This document shows, in pieces, positions 6,489 through 12,736 of a stretch of DNA of 14,756 nt. This stretch comes from an uncultured Clostridia bacterium. GTDB lineage: Bacteria > Bacillota > Clostridia > Oscillospirales > Acutalibacteraceae. The stretch spans positions 1-14,756 of the forward strand of contig CALEIS010000079.1 in NCBI GenBank assembly GCA_937877675.1. The letters are read 5' to 3'. Both the position numbers and the translations under genes were made by a program. The stretch's first letter is position 1, and the number at the start of each line of letters is the position of its first letter. The notes beneath the pieces were generated by a model, which saw only the letters and a list, made by a program, of their open reading frames with translations, made no database searches and was not told the origin of the DNA.

Positions 6489-7144
6489 TTTTCTTCTGCA
6501 ATCTTCTTGAACTTTTCAATTGTACCTTTTCTGTCAGCACTTGAGAAAATAGCACTTCCAGAAACGAATACATCAGCACCTGCTTTTGCAGCAATTGCTA
6601 TTGTTTTTTCGTTGATACCACCATCAACCTCAATTTCACAATCAAGACCACGCTTTTCGATTTCCTTGCGTAAAGCAGAAACCTTTGGCATCATATCTTC
6701 CATAAAGCCTTGTCCACCAAAACCTGGCTCAACTGTCATAATAAGCACCATTGAGAGCTTATCAAGATATGGAAAAATATCTTCAACAGGAGTGTTTGGC
6801 TTTACAGTAAGAGATGCTTTTACACCATTTGCAAGAATCTTTTCGATAGTTTCGTCAATAGGTGAATCACATTCTGTGTGGAAAGTGATAATATCAGCAC
6901 CTGCTTTGCAGAAATCGTCAATATATTTTAAAGGCTCACTAATCATAAGATGAACATCAAATGGCACATCAGTTGCCTTTTTGATACATTTAACAACAGG
7001 AGCACCAAGTGTGATGTTTGGAACAAAATGACCATCCATAACGTCAATGTGCATATAGTCTGCACCACAAAGCTCCATATCTTTTAATTCCTCTGCCATT
7101 CTACCATAGTCGCAAGAGAGAATTGATGGTGAAATCTTCATCAT
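6476..7144 (-). CDS. rpe: Ribulose-phosphate 3-epimerase
   Basis: This is a 222-residue TIM-barrel enzyme of the pentose phosphate pathway that interconverts ribulose-5-phosphate and xylulose-5-phosphate. All key features are present: SPSILSCD at the start, MHIDVMDGHFVPN (His32 and Asp34, metal ligands, the Asp also acid/base), FDVHLM with His65, TVEPGFGGQ at about 137-145 (phosphate loop), and IEVDGGI with Asp174. Length and order match the family. The start at 7144 follows GGAGG by 8 bases; the frame could extend to a TTG at 7159, but that codon overlaps the ribosome site. A promoter lies at 7179-7207. It stands apart from the rsgA/thiamine-pyrophosphokinase neighbours it often has in Bacillota. 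Confidence 0.97.
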   Translation of the reverse strand: MMKISPSILSCDYGRMAEELKDMELCGADYMHIDVMDGHFVPNITLGAPVVKCIKKATDVPFDVHLMISEPLKYIDDFCKAGADIITFHTECDSPIDETIEKILANGVKASLTVKPNTPVEDIFPYLDKLSMVLIMTVEPGFGGQGFMEDMMPKVSALRKEIEKRGLDCEIEVDGGINEKTIAIAAKAGADVFVSGSAIFSSADRKGTIEKFKKIAEENYCK

Positions 7145-7178
7145 AAAAAACGCCTCCAAAACAAAGTATAATCAATAT

Positions 7179-7207
7179 ATTTTACCATAGATTATTCAAA
7201 ATTACAA
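7179..7207 (-). promoter_or_regulatory. Promoter for rpe
   Basis: On the minus strand TTGTAA (7207-7202) and TAAAAT (7184-7179) are 17 bases apart, about 35 bases before the rpe start. The palindromic repeat begins just upstream. Confidence 0.55.
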
Positions 7208-7228
7208 TATGACATAATTCTAATTAAA

Positions 7229-7367
7229 CAAATTTGAATTTGTCGGGGAGTTTGTTGTAGGGGTCGGCGTCCTCGACGACCCGAACCAAATGAATAGATA
7301 AACCAACGGCGGGTCGTCGAGGACGCCGACCCCTACGAATTGTTTATCCCAATAAACTCCCAATTTG
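7229..7367. repeat. GC-rich palindromic repeat (MITE/REP-like)
   Basis: Two perfect 27-base arms (7257-7283 and 7310-7336) form an uninterrupted stem around a 26-base A-rich loop. The arm begins GTAGGGGTCGGCGTCC. Outside the stem, imperfect terminal inverted repeats read CAAATT...GGGAGTTT on the left (from 7229) and AAACTCCCAATTTG on the right (to 7367). The core is far more GC-rich than the surroundings. Short palindromes starting GTAGGGGnnGGC recur in many gut Bacillota genomes, which suggests a non-autonomous mobile repeat. Copy number cannot be seen from one window. Apparent reading frames through it are shadows. It is followed at once by the terminators of the XRE gene. Confidence 0.82.
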
Positions 7368-7373
7368 TGTAAT

Positions 7374-7400
7374 AAAAAATGGCGGAGATTTGCTCCGCCA
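7374..7400 (-). terminator. Second terminator downstream of the XRE regulator
   Basis: A perfect stem TGGCGGAG/CTCCGCCA with a 5-base loop is followed on the minus strand by six T (7379-7374). The plus direction lacks a T run. Confidence 0.8.
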
Positions 7401-7407
7401 CAAAAAG

Positions 7408-7451
7408 AAAATAACCACATTTCTCAATTTTATGACAAATGCGGTTATTTT
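7408..7451 (-). terminator. First hairpin at the 3' end of the XRE regulator
   Basis: The arms 7408-7422 and 7437-7451 pair over 15 positions with one mismatch. The stem covers the XRE stop codon and is followed on the minus strand by TTTTCTTTTT. The plus strand also shows a T run after the hairpin. It stands in tandem with the 7380-7400 terminator. Confidence 0.55.
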
Positions 7452-7645
7452 TTTAGACCTAATATATAATCTGATGAAACATTGTATAGTTGACAAAGTT
7501 TAATTAAGTGGTGTATTGGTAATTCGTTAGCACCTCTTTCGTATCTTGCGTACATTGTTTGTGAAGTTCCAAGGATTTTAGCAACTTCTTGTTGTGTGAA
7601 ATCATTGTCTTCTCGTAAATCTCTCATTATTTTGATATAATCCAT
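7445..7645 (-). CDS. XRE-family HTH transcriptional regulator, short form
   Basis: This 66-residue protein is little more than one helix-turn-helix domain of the lambda-repressor/Cro (HTH_3) type. The helix pattern LREDNDFTQQEVAKILGTSQ is followed by TMYARYERGANELP and IKLCQLYNVSSDYILGL. It is probably a homodimeric repressor. The start at 7645 (MDYIKIMRDL) matches the usual start of this type; a GTG nine bases earlier is the alternative. The ribosome site is weak (GGTGAT), in keeping with low-level expression. It is divergent from the TPR/SH3b gene, and its own TATAAT (7667-7662) lies next to one of two operator-like palindromes. Autoregulation and control of the neighbour are inferred from this layout. 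Confidence 0.88.
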   Translation of the reverse strand: MDYIKIMRDLREDNDFTQQEVAKILGTSQTMYARYERGANELPIHHLIKLCQLYNVSSDYILGLKK

Positions 7646-7661
7646 AAATATCACCGATAGT

Positions 7662-7716
7662 ATTATACCAAGTAAAAATCTTTACTATTGACATTAGTAA
7701 ATATTTTTACTATAAT
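7662..7716. promoter_or_regulatory. Divergent promoter region with two matching operator palindromes
   Basis: Plus-strand TTGACA (7688-7693) and TATAAT (7711-7716) are exactly 17 bases apart, a full consensus promoter for the TPR/SH3b gene. Two palindromes AGTAAA-N4-TTTACT lie at 7671-7686 (N4 = AATC) and 7696-7711 (N4 = TATT), with centres 25 bases apart. The second fills the spacer of the plus promoter and touches its -10 box. The first lies in the spacer region of the minus promoter, whose -10 TATAAT is at 7667-7662 with a poor -35. The simplest reading is that the XRE protein binds both sites and represses both directions. Confidence 0.8.
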
Positions 7717-7752
7717 GGTGGTGTAAAGTGCAATGAAAAAAGGGGTTATGAA

Positions 7753-9003
7753 ATGGAAAAGAAATTAACAGAAAACAAATACTGCCTCGATATTGAAAAA
7801 TTAAATCCAGACAAAGAACTTATTCCACTTTTGGAAAATATAAATACATTTATGTTGCTTGAAGAATATTCAAGAGCAGATGATTTGGCAAACAAAATAA
7901 TTAATGAAAAGCCAACCTCTCCAGTTGGTTGGTTTGCAAAAGCTGTAGTTGTATCTAATAATTTTAAAGCAAAAAGTTTGTGCGATAAAAGCTTTATAGA
8001 CAAGTATAAGATTTACGAAAAAAACATTCTGAATGCTATAAAAATATCAAGTGAAAAAGCAAAAGAATACATATCCGAAAAGCATAACAATTATGAAAAG
8101 GAATGCATAGAATTTACAGAAGGTGGTATTATACATTCCTTGTCTCTACTTTTTGATGACGCGATAGAGAATAGACGTACCTCGAAAGAAGTGTGCTACA
8201 TTTTAGCCATGGCTTATGATAAGGACGATATGAGAGAGCGTATATCGTTTGCGTTGACAAAGGACCAAAATAATTTGTATTTCGGACTTTACAGCGCATT
8301 ACTCCACGTGAATCGTATCAACTATAAGAACTATGAATCAGGTTATGATAGTTCAACATCAGAAACTATTGAAGAAGCATTGGGATTGATGTTTGTAAAC
8401 CCCAGACAATCAACCTCTGACACGGAAGACATATATATATCCGTAATAATACAATTATGTTCGTTTTTAAACATCAACTCGGATAATATTCATAAATATT
8501 ACACAGAAGAAAAGCGTAAAGAATATGAAGAAGAAAAACGCATTGAAGAAGAAAAACGCGATGCAGAAGAAAAAAGAAAACTCGAGGAACTAATAGAGGA
8601 AGATAGAAAACATCGTAAAGAACTCAAAAAGAATAAGATAAAAAATCTGATAAAAAGAACAGTTTTAGTTGCCTTTTTACTCTGTGTAGCAGTCTTACTT
8701 GCAATTTGTCTTGTTGAGTTGTCAAGAAGTAGTCCAAGAGCCGTTATTGCGGAACCCATTACCGAATTTGTGGACCAAACGGATGATGGAAATCATTGTT
8801 ATTATGTGATGGCAGATAATTGTAATGCTATAAATGTTCGCACGGGTCCAGGAAAAAACTATGATGTAGTCACTGTGATTAGAGACCGCTCAATTAAATT
8901 GCATCCAACGGGAATGACGGATGGCGATTGGATTGCGATTAGCACAGAAGAATTTGGTGAAGCTTGGGTAAATAAAGATGTTGTTAAGATGGTAGAAGAA
9001 TAG
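7753..9003 (+). CDS. TPR-like / coiled-coil / single-TM / SH3b membrane protein
   Basis: This is a 416-residue protein of unknown function. Residues 1-250 are helical and cytosolic, with a TPR-like stretch (INTFMLLEEYSRADDLANKIINEKPTSPVGWFAKA is the clearest repeat, about 31-65). Residues 251-300 are an almost pure Glu/Lys/Arg coiled coil (EEKRKEYEEEKRIEEEKR). A membrane helix lies at about 303-321 (TVLVAFLLCVAVLLAICLV). A polar linker follows, and then a bacterial SH3 domain at about 350-413 marked by NAINVRTGPGKNYDVV and DWIAIS...GEAWV. The basic residues before the helix place the N-terminus inside, so the SH3b would face the wall, where such domains bind peptidoglycan. The start at 7753 has AGGGG 7 bases upstream. 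It is driven by a consensus promoter under apparent XRE control and followed 11 bases later by the Cys-rich gene. Confidence 0.8.
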   Translation: MEKKLTENKYCLDIEKLNPDKELIPLLENINTFMLLEEYSRADDLANKIINEKPTSPVGWFAKAVVVSNNFKAKSLCDKSFIDKYKIYEKNILNAIKISSEKAKEYISEKHNNYEKECIEFTEGGIIHSLSLLFDDAIENRRTSKEVCYILAMAYDKDDMRERISFALTKDQNNLYFGLYSALLHVNRINYKNYESGYDSSTSETIEEALGLMFVNPRQSTSDTEDIYISVIIQLCSFLNINSDNIHKYYTEEKRKEYEEEKRIEEEKRDAEEKRKLEELIEEDRKHRKELKKNKIKNLIKRTVLVAFLLCVAVLLAICLVELSRSSPRAVIAEPITEFVDQTDDGNHCYYVMADNCNAINVRTGPGKNYDVVTVIRDRSIKLHPTGMTDGDWIAISTEEFGEAWVNKDVVKMVEE

Positions 9004-9014
9004 GAGGTGTTGAT

Positions 9015-9140
9015 ATGAAGTGTTGTAAATATTGCAAGTACTTTTGTCGAAAAAACGGAATAGGTTGGTGCTTGTATCACAACTATTCAACCAGTGAATC
9101 GGGCGGAAGTATGTGTAGTCATTTTTCAAAAGATTTCTAA
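9015..9140 (+). CDS. 41-residue Cys-rich small protein
   Basis: A GGAGG site eight bases upstream and a position 11 bases after the SH3b gene support translation of this short frame. The product has six cysteines: MKCCKYCKYFCRKN at the start, GWC in the middle and MCSHF near the end. The spacing C-x2-C-x3-C...WC...C-x2-F resembles small metal-binding modules that end CxxF, so zinc or iron-sulfur binding is plausible. There is no signal peptide. A strong terminator follows 18 bases after the stop, which closes the transcript. I do not know the family. Confidence 0.7.
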   Translation: MKCCKYCKYFCRKNGIGWCLYHNYSTSESGGSMCSHFSKDF

Positions 9141-9158
9141 TATCATACATAATAATTG

Positions 9159-9193
9159 AAACGACCGTGTGATACATCACACGGTCGTTTTTT
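9159..9193 (+). terminator. Rho-independent terminator after the Cys-rich gene
   Basis: A 14-bp perfect stem (9159-9172 with 9177-9190) carries a TACA loop, and T residues continue to 9193. It could also weakly end the convergent M15B-like transcript, but the minus direction has a poor T run. Confidence 0.88.
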
Positions 9194-9209
9194 GTGACTT
9201 TATATTATT

Positions 9210-10061
9210 TTATACTGCGCCTAAATACTCTTCAAGGCAGAGATTTTTTTCTTTCATTTCAGTTGCTGCTTCTACACCAACATATCTCCAATGCCATGGT
9301 TGATAAATCATACCGGTGATATCTGTTTTACCCTCTGGATAACGAAGCACAAAGCCGAATCTGTGAGCGTTAATAACAAGCCATTGAAATTCCTGAGTTG
9401 AAGCAAAATCTGCACTAGCAGGAGCAAAATCTATGGCAAGTCCTGCACCGTTTTCGTTATATCCTGCAGGTGGAATACGCATTTCGGTATCTGCAACTGC
9501 CTTTTCCTCATTATCTGGATTTTGTGTGATGAAATACTGAACCTTTTCGTCAAATATTTTTTTCTGTGTACTGTAATTTTGATAACCTGAAAACGGTGTT
9601 AAGTTTATTTTTTCTTCTTCAGCTTGTGCAGCCTGATACATAAGATTGAATTGTTCAGCAACCCTTGAATCAACATATATGTCCGTGCCGATGGCTACAA
9701 CATTTGAAGGGTAGAAATCTTTACCAAGACCAAAATTTTTATTGATGAGTGTAACAGCCCAGTTTTCAGTGCTTAAATTTTCAATAGGGTTGTAGGTTGC
9801 AATATCAATAGGAGGAAAACTAGAAATTTCGCCAGTGTTTTCTTGTGGGTTATCATCAGGAGTCGTTGGTAATGGACTCTGTGGAAGTTGATTTTGAATT
9901 TCAGGGGCTTTAGTTTCAATTTCTGTGGTATTTTCCTTTATTTGAGCTTGGTTGTATTCGCCGTCAAGGCAAAATGCCATATATAAAACGATAAGGATGC
10001 TCATAATAGCAACAAGTGAAGAAAGGAGAATTACACGAATTTTAAATTGTTGATTTTTCAT
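9210..10061 (-). CDS. VanY-like M15B D,D-carboxypeptidase homologue with lost catalytic residues
   Basis: This is a 283-residue protein. Residues 8-30 are a signal-anchor helix, 35-95 a Pro/Thr/Gln-rich wall linker, and 100-283 an M15B (VanY/LdcB-type) domain. Active members trim D-Ala from wall peptides. Fold motifs are clear: SGYQNYSTQ (158-166), PPAGYNENGAGLAIDF (197-212), GFVLRYPEGKTDITG (236-250) and YQPWHWRYVG (253-262). Against the family consensus, Arg in SGYRS is Gln161, the first zinc ligand His in SEHxxGLAxD is Asn204, and the catalytic Glu in EPWH is Gln254. Asp211 and His257 remain at the expected spacings (+7 and +3). I checked these codons (CAA, AAC, CAA) in the bases. It is probably a wall-binding pseudoenzyme. 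The ribosome site is GAGGGAG, with a promoter at 10096-10124. Confidence 0.88.
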   Translation of the reverse strand: MKNQQFKIRVILLSSLVAIMSILIVLYMAFCLDGEYNQAQIKENTTEIETKAPEIQNQLPQSPLPTTPDDNPQENTGEISSFPPIDIATYNPIENLSTENWAVTLINKNFGLGKDFYPSNVVAIGTDIYVDSRVAEQFNLMYQAAQAEEEKINLTPFSGYQNYSTQKKIFDEKVQYFITQNPDNEEKAVADTEMRIPPAGYNENGAGLAIDFAPASADFASTQEFQWLVINAHRFGFVLRYPEGKTDITGMIYQPWHWRYVGVEAATEMKEKNLCLEEYLGAV

Positions 10062-10095
10062 AATTCTAAACTCCCTCTTGAATAAGATATATAAT

Positions 10096-10124
10096 AGTTT
10101 ATTATCTTTTTCTCATAATGTCAA
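10096..10124 (-). promoter_or_regulatory. Promoter for the M15B-like gene
   Basis: On the minus strand TTGACA (10124-10119) and TAAACT (10101-10096) are 17 bases apart. It is back-to-back with the promoter at 10151-10179. Confidence 0.55.
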
Positions 10125-10150
10125 TATTTGCAAATTTTTTAAAAATAATA

Positions 10151-10179
10151 GTGACTTAACAAAAAAAGTATGATAGAAT
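10151..10179 (+). promoter_or_regulatory. Promoter for the M28 peptidase gene
   Basis: GTGACT (10151-10156) and TAGAAT (10174-10179) are 17 bases apart, about 35 bases before the ATG at 10214. The -35 box is weak. Confidence 0.5.
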
Positions 10180-10213
10180 AAAAAAGGTTATATTTATATT
10201 GGAGGCAAAATGT

Positions 10214-11485
10214 ATGAAAGCAAACGAAAGCCACGCTCATTATGCTTCAAAAGTGCGTGAATGTTCAAACTTTGCAATAAGAGAAATCAAAAAGGTTTGT
10301 AAAGAAGTAGGACCTCGTCCCGCAGGTTTTGAAGGTGAAAAACAGGGTCAGGATTATGTTGAAAAACTCATGACACCTATTGCTGATGAGGTAAAAAGAG
10401 AATCATTTACTTTAAGCCCAAAGGCATTTATGAGTTGGGTTATGATTGACGGAGCTTTGGCACTTGTTGCAGCAATTTTAGGAATTTTATGTTTTGCAAA
10501 TGTTGTTCCTCAGCCAATCGAAACAGTTTTAAGAATAGTTTCAATTGCTTTGGTTGTTATTGCAATATTTTTCTTGTTAGGTGAATTCCTTTTATACAAA
10601 AAGGTGTTGGACCCATTCTTTAAAAAAGCGGAATCAAGTAATGTAATCTGTACAAGAAAAGCATCAGGCGAAACAAAGAGAAGAATTATTATTGGCGGAC
10701 ATATGGATACTGCATATGAGTGGAGATACACATATCTTGGCGGTCCAAAATTAGTAACAACAGTGGTTGTTTCTGCAATTCTTGGTCTTTTGGTTACATT
10801 GGGACTTTCAATAGCAGGACTTTTTGTTGAAAATAAAACAGCTGAAATTGTTATGCTTGTTGTTCAGGCTCTTATGATTCCTGCACTTATTTCTGTAATG
10901 TTCTTTGTTAACTGGAAGTTACCTGTTGAGGGTGCTGCTGATGACCTTACAGGTGTGTTTACAGCTATGGCTGCACTTCTTTATTTCAAACACAATGACA
11001 TTCGTCTTGAAAACACAGAGATTGTTGCGGTTTCAATGGGTGCAGAGGAAGAAGGACTTCGTGGTTCAAAGGCTTTTGCAGCTGCTCACGGTAGTGAATA
11101 TAAAAATGATGGTGTAGAAACTGTTTTCGTTGCTCTTGATACACTTCGTGATTATGACTTTATGGGAATTGTCACAAAGGATATGACAGCAACAGTTGGA
11201 CTTGACAAACAGGCTTGTGCTCTTATGAAGAAGGCTGCTGAAAACGCAGAAGTCGAGGTTAAGTTTACAACAACTCCTTTAGGCTCAACAGATGCTGCTG
11301 CAATGCAACAAGGTGGAATAAAGTCTGTTGCATTTACAAGTATGGACCCTGCTCCTGCAAGATATTATCATACACGTGATGATAATGTTAAGGTGCTTGA
11401 AATGAAAACACTTGAAGATTCACTTAAAATTGTTCTCGAAACTGTGTTCTTGTTTGATGAACAGGGACTTAAAGATAGTTATTAA
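10214..11485 (+). CDS. Membrane-embedded M28-family zinc aminopeptidase-like protein
   Basis: This is a 423-residue protein. The M28 metal and catalytic set is complete: GGHMDTA (His163, Asp165), GAADDLTG (Asp243/244), GAEEEGLRGS (Glu279/280), ALDTLRD (Asp309) and HTRDD (His386). Two hydrophobic pairs are built in: about 73-97 and 105-129 before the first motif, and about 180-204 and 210-233 between the His-Asp and Asp-Asp motifs. Because each insertion holds an even number of helices, all catalytic parts would lie on one side of the membrane, most likely the cytosol since no signal peptide is seen. The start at 10214 follows GGAGG by 8 bases; a TTG at 10199 in frame lies before the ribosome site. 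The lipoprotein gene follows 23 bases later. Substrate is unknown. Confidence 0.88.
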   Translation: MKANESHAHYASKVRECSNFAIREIKKVCKEVGPRPAGFEGEKQGQDYVEKLMTPIADEVKRESFTLSPKAFMSWVMIDGALALVAAILGILCFANVVPQPIETVLRIVSIALVVIAIFFLLGEFLLYKKVLDPFFKKAESSNVICTRKASGETKRRIIIGGHMDTAYEWRYTYLGGPKLVTTVVVSAILGLLVTLGLSIAGLFVENKTAEIVMLVVQALMIPALISVMFFVNWKLPVEGAADDLTGVFTAMAALLYFKHNDIRLENTEIVAVSMGAEEEGLRGSKAFAAAHGSEYKNDGVETVFVALDTLRDYDFMGIVTKDMTATVGLDKQACALMKKAAENAEVEVKFTTTPLGSTDAAAMQQGGIKSVAFTSMDPAPARYYHTRDDNVKVLEMKTLEDSLKIVLETVFLFDEQGLKDSY

Positions 11486-11508
11486 TTTCACCGAGAGGGG
11501 AAAACACA

Positions 11509-12633
11509 ATGAAAAAGAATTTTATAAAAATTGTTTCACTCGTTGTAGTGTTTGCTATGATGGCGGTAACATTTGTTGGTTGTTCAGGTGGAAATAGCCA
11601 GAAACCAGTTGCAGTTACTGCAAAAACTGACCTTAAAGATGTAACATTTGAGTTCACATATGGTGAATTGAAAAATATTCTTCCTGGTGACCAGTTAGCA
11701 ACACTTTTCGAAAACATTAACCAGAAAACAGATGATAAAGTGGTTAAACTTTCGTATTATGAGCTTGTTTCAAAATATGGTTCAGAGCCATTTTTCGATA
11801 GTATTCTTGCTCTTATTTCTGATGAAGAATGGGCACAGTTTACAGGTAATCAGCAAGAGATTCTTGACTATTTCAATACTTTAATCAACGACATTAAAAT
11901 AAATGGCTCTGCAAGAGTATCATACAATGAAAATTTCTGGATTAACCATGGTGACCAAGTGGTTTTCAAAACTGCAGATGGTAAAATTGTTGAAAATCAG
12001 GATGAATTCCGTGCAGCATTCCGTATGTATGCAGATTTTGCATTGAAGGATATTGGTTCTTTCCTTATGAATGTGGGCCAGGATGATGCTACTGCATTTG
12101 GTGCAGACCTTACTAATGTTATTTACCCATTAGGAACAAAATCAGCAAGTACACTTACACTTGATGACCTTTATACAGACAAGGAAACAAAAACATATCC
12201 TATCTATACATCAATTATTCCAACACTTGTTAATGACCTTGATGAAAATGGTAAGAATGCAGAAGATGAAAACGGAGAATACATTTTCGTTCCAACTGAA
12301 CTTGTTAGAACAATCTGTATTTCAGTTAAGCCAGAAGCAGAAAGTGTTAAAAAAGCATTTACTGTTCGTGAACAGGGTGATATCTTAAAGCATTTTGATG
12401 TTGCAAAGGGATATATGACTGTTAATTCTTTTGAAATTGGTTTTGCACCATGTAAGATTGTTACAGGTATCAATGCTGTAACTGATGAAATGACTTATGT
12501 TACATATGAAAAGAATATGATAATCACTGCAAATATCACATTTACAGGTTCACTCGCTCAATACGGAACAATGATTATCGAATTCCCATGCACATCATCA
12601 CTTACATACAATTTCGGTTGGCCAACAAAATAA
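11509..12633 (+). CDS. Lipoprotein of unknown function
   Basis: This is a 374-residue protein. The N-terminus is a lipoprotein signal: MKKNFIKIVS, a hydrophobic stretch, then FVGC with Cys25 as the expected lipidated residue, followed by SGGNSQ. The mature part is soluble, acidic and rich in beta-prone stretches (FEFTYGELKNIL, ARVSYNENFWINHGDQVVF, MIITANITFTGSLAQYG). I recognise no enzyme motif or solute-binding signature. It follows the M28 gene by 23 bases with its own AGAGGGG site, and ends at a clear terminator, so the two are probably co-transcribed. A role at the outer face of the membrane is all that can be inferred. Confidence 0.8.
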   Translation: MKKNFIKIVSLVVVFAMMAVTFVGCSGGNSQKPVAVTAKTDLKDVTFEFTYGELKNILPGDQLATLFENINQKTDDKVVKLSYYELVSKYGSEPFFDSILALISDEEWAQFTGNQQEILDYFNTLINDIKINGSARVSYNENFWINHGDQVVFKTADGKIVENQDEFRAAFRMYADFALKDIGSFLMNVGQDDATAFGADLTNVIYPLGTKSASTLTLDDLYTDKETKTYPIYTSIIPTLVNDLDENGKNAEDENGEYIFVPTELVRTICISVKPEAESVKKAFTVREQGDILKHFDVAKGYMTVNSFEIGFAPCKIVTGINAVTDEMTYVTYEKNMIITANITFTGSLAQYGTMIIEFPCTSSLTYNFGWPTK

Positions 12634-12650
12634 TTCAAACAAAACAAAAA

Positions 12651-12677
12651 GGCGGTACAGTTTGTGCCGTCTTTTTT
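12651..12677 (+). terminator. Terminator after the lipoprotein gene
   Basis: The stem GGCGGTAC/GTGCCGTC (two G-T pairs) has a 5-base loop and is followed by six T. It separates this transcript from the hydrolase gene, whose promoter begins two bases later. Confidence 0.8.
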
Positions 12678-12678
12678 A

Positions 12679-12707
12679 TTGACAATAAGTTCTTGTGGGT
12701 ATAAAAT
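12679..12707 (+). promoter_or_regulatory. Promoter for the LCAT-like hydrolase gene
   Basis: TTGACA (12679-12684) and TAAAAT (12702-12707) are 17 bases apart, about 30 bases before the start codon, directly after a terminator. Confidence 0.65.
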
Positions 12708-12736
12708 TTAATTGAAAACAAAAGGGGGATTGAAAA

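Noticed and set aside
7220..7420. A 66-residue minus-strand frame
   Set aside because: It lies across the palindromic repeat and a terminator, has no ribosome site, and its sequence follows the inverted repeat.
8499..8759. Minus-strand Ser/Phe-rich frame
   Set aside because: It is the antisense of the Glu/Lys coiled coil and membrane helix of the SH3b protein.
10081..10213. A riboswitch or structured leader between the M15B-like and M28 genes
   Set aside because: Only two divergent promoter-like sites and A/T-rich DNA are seen, with no stable stem or known aptamer pattern.
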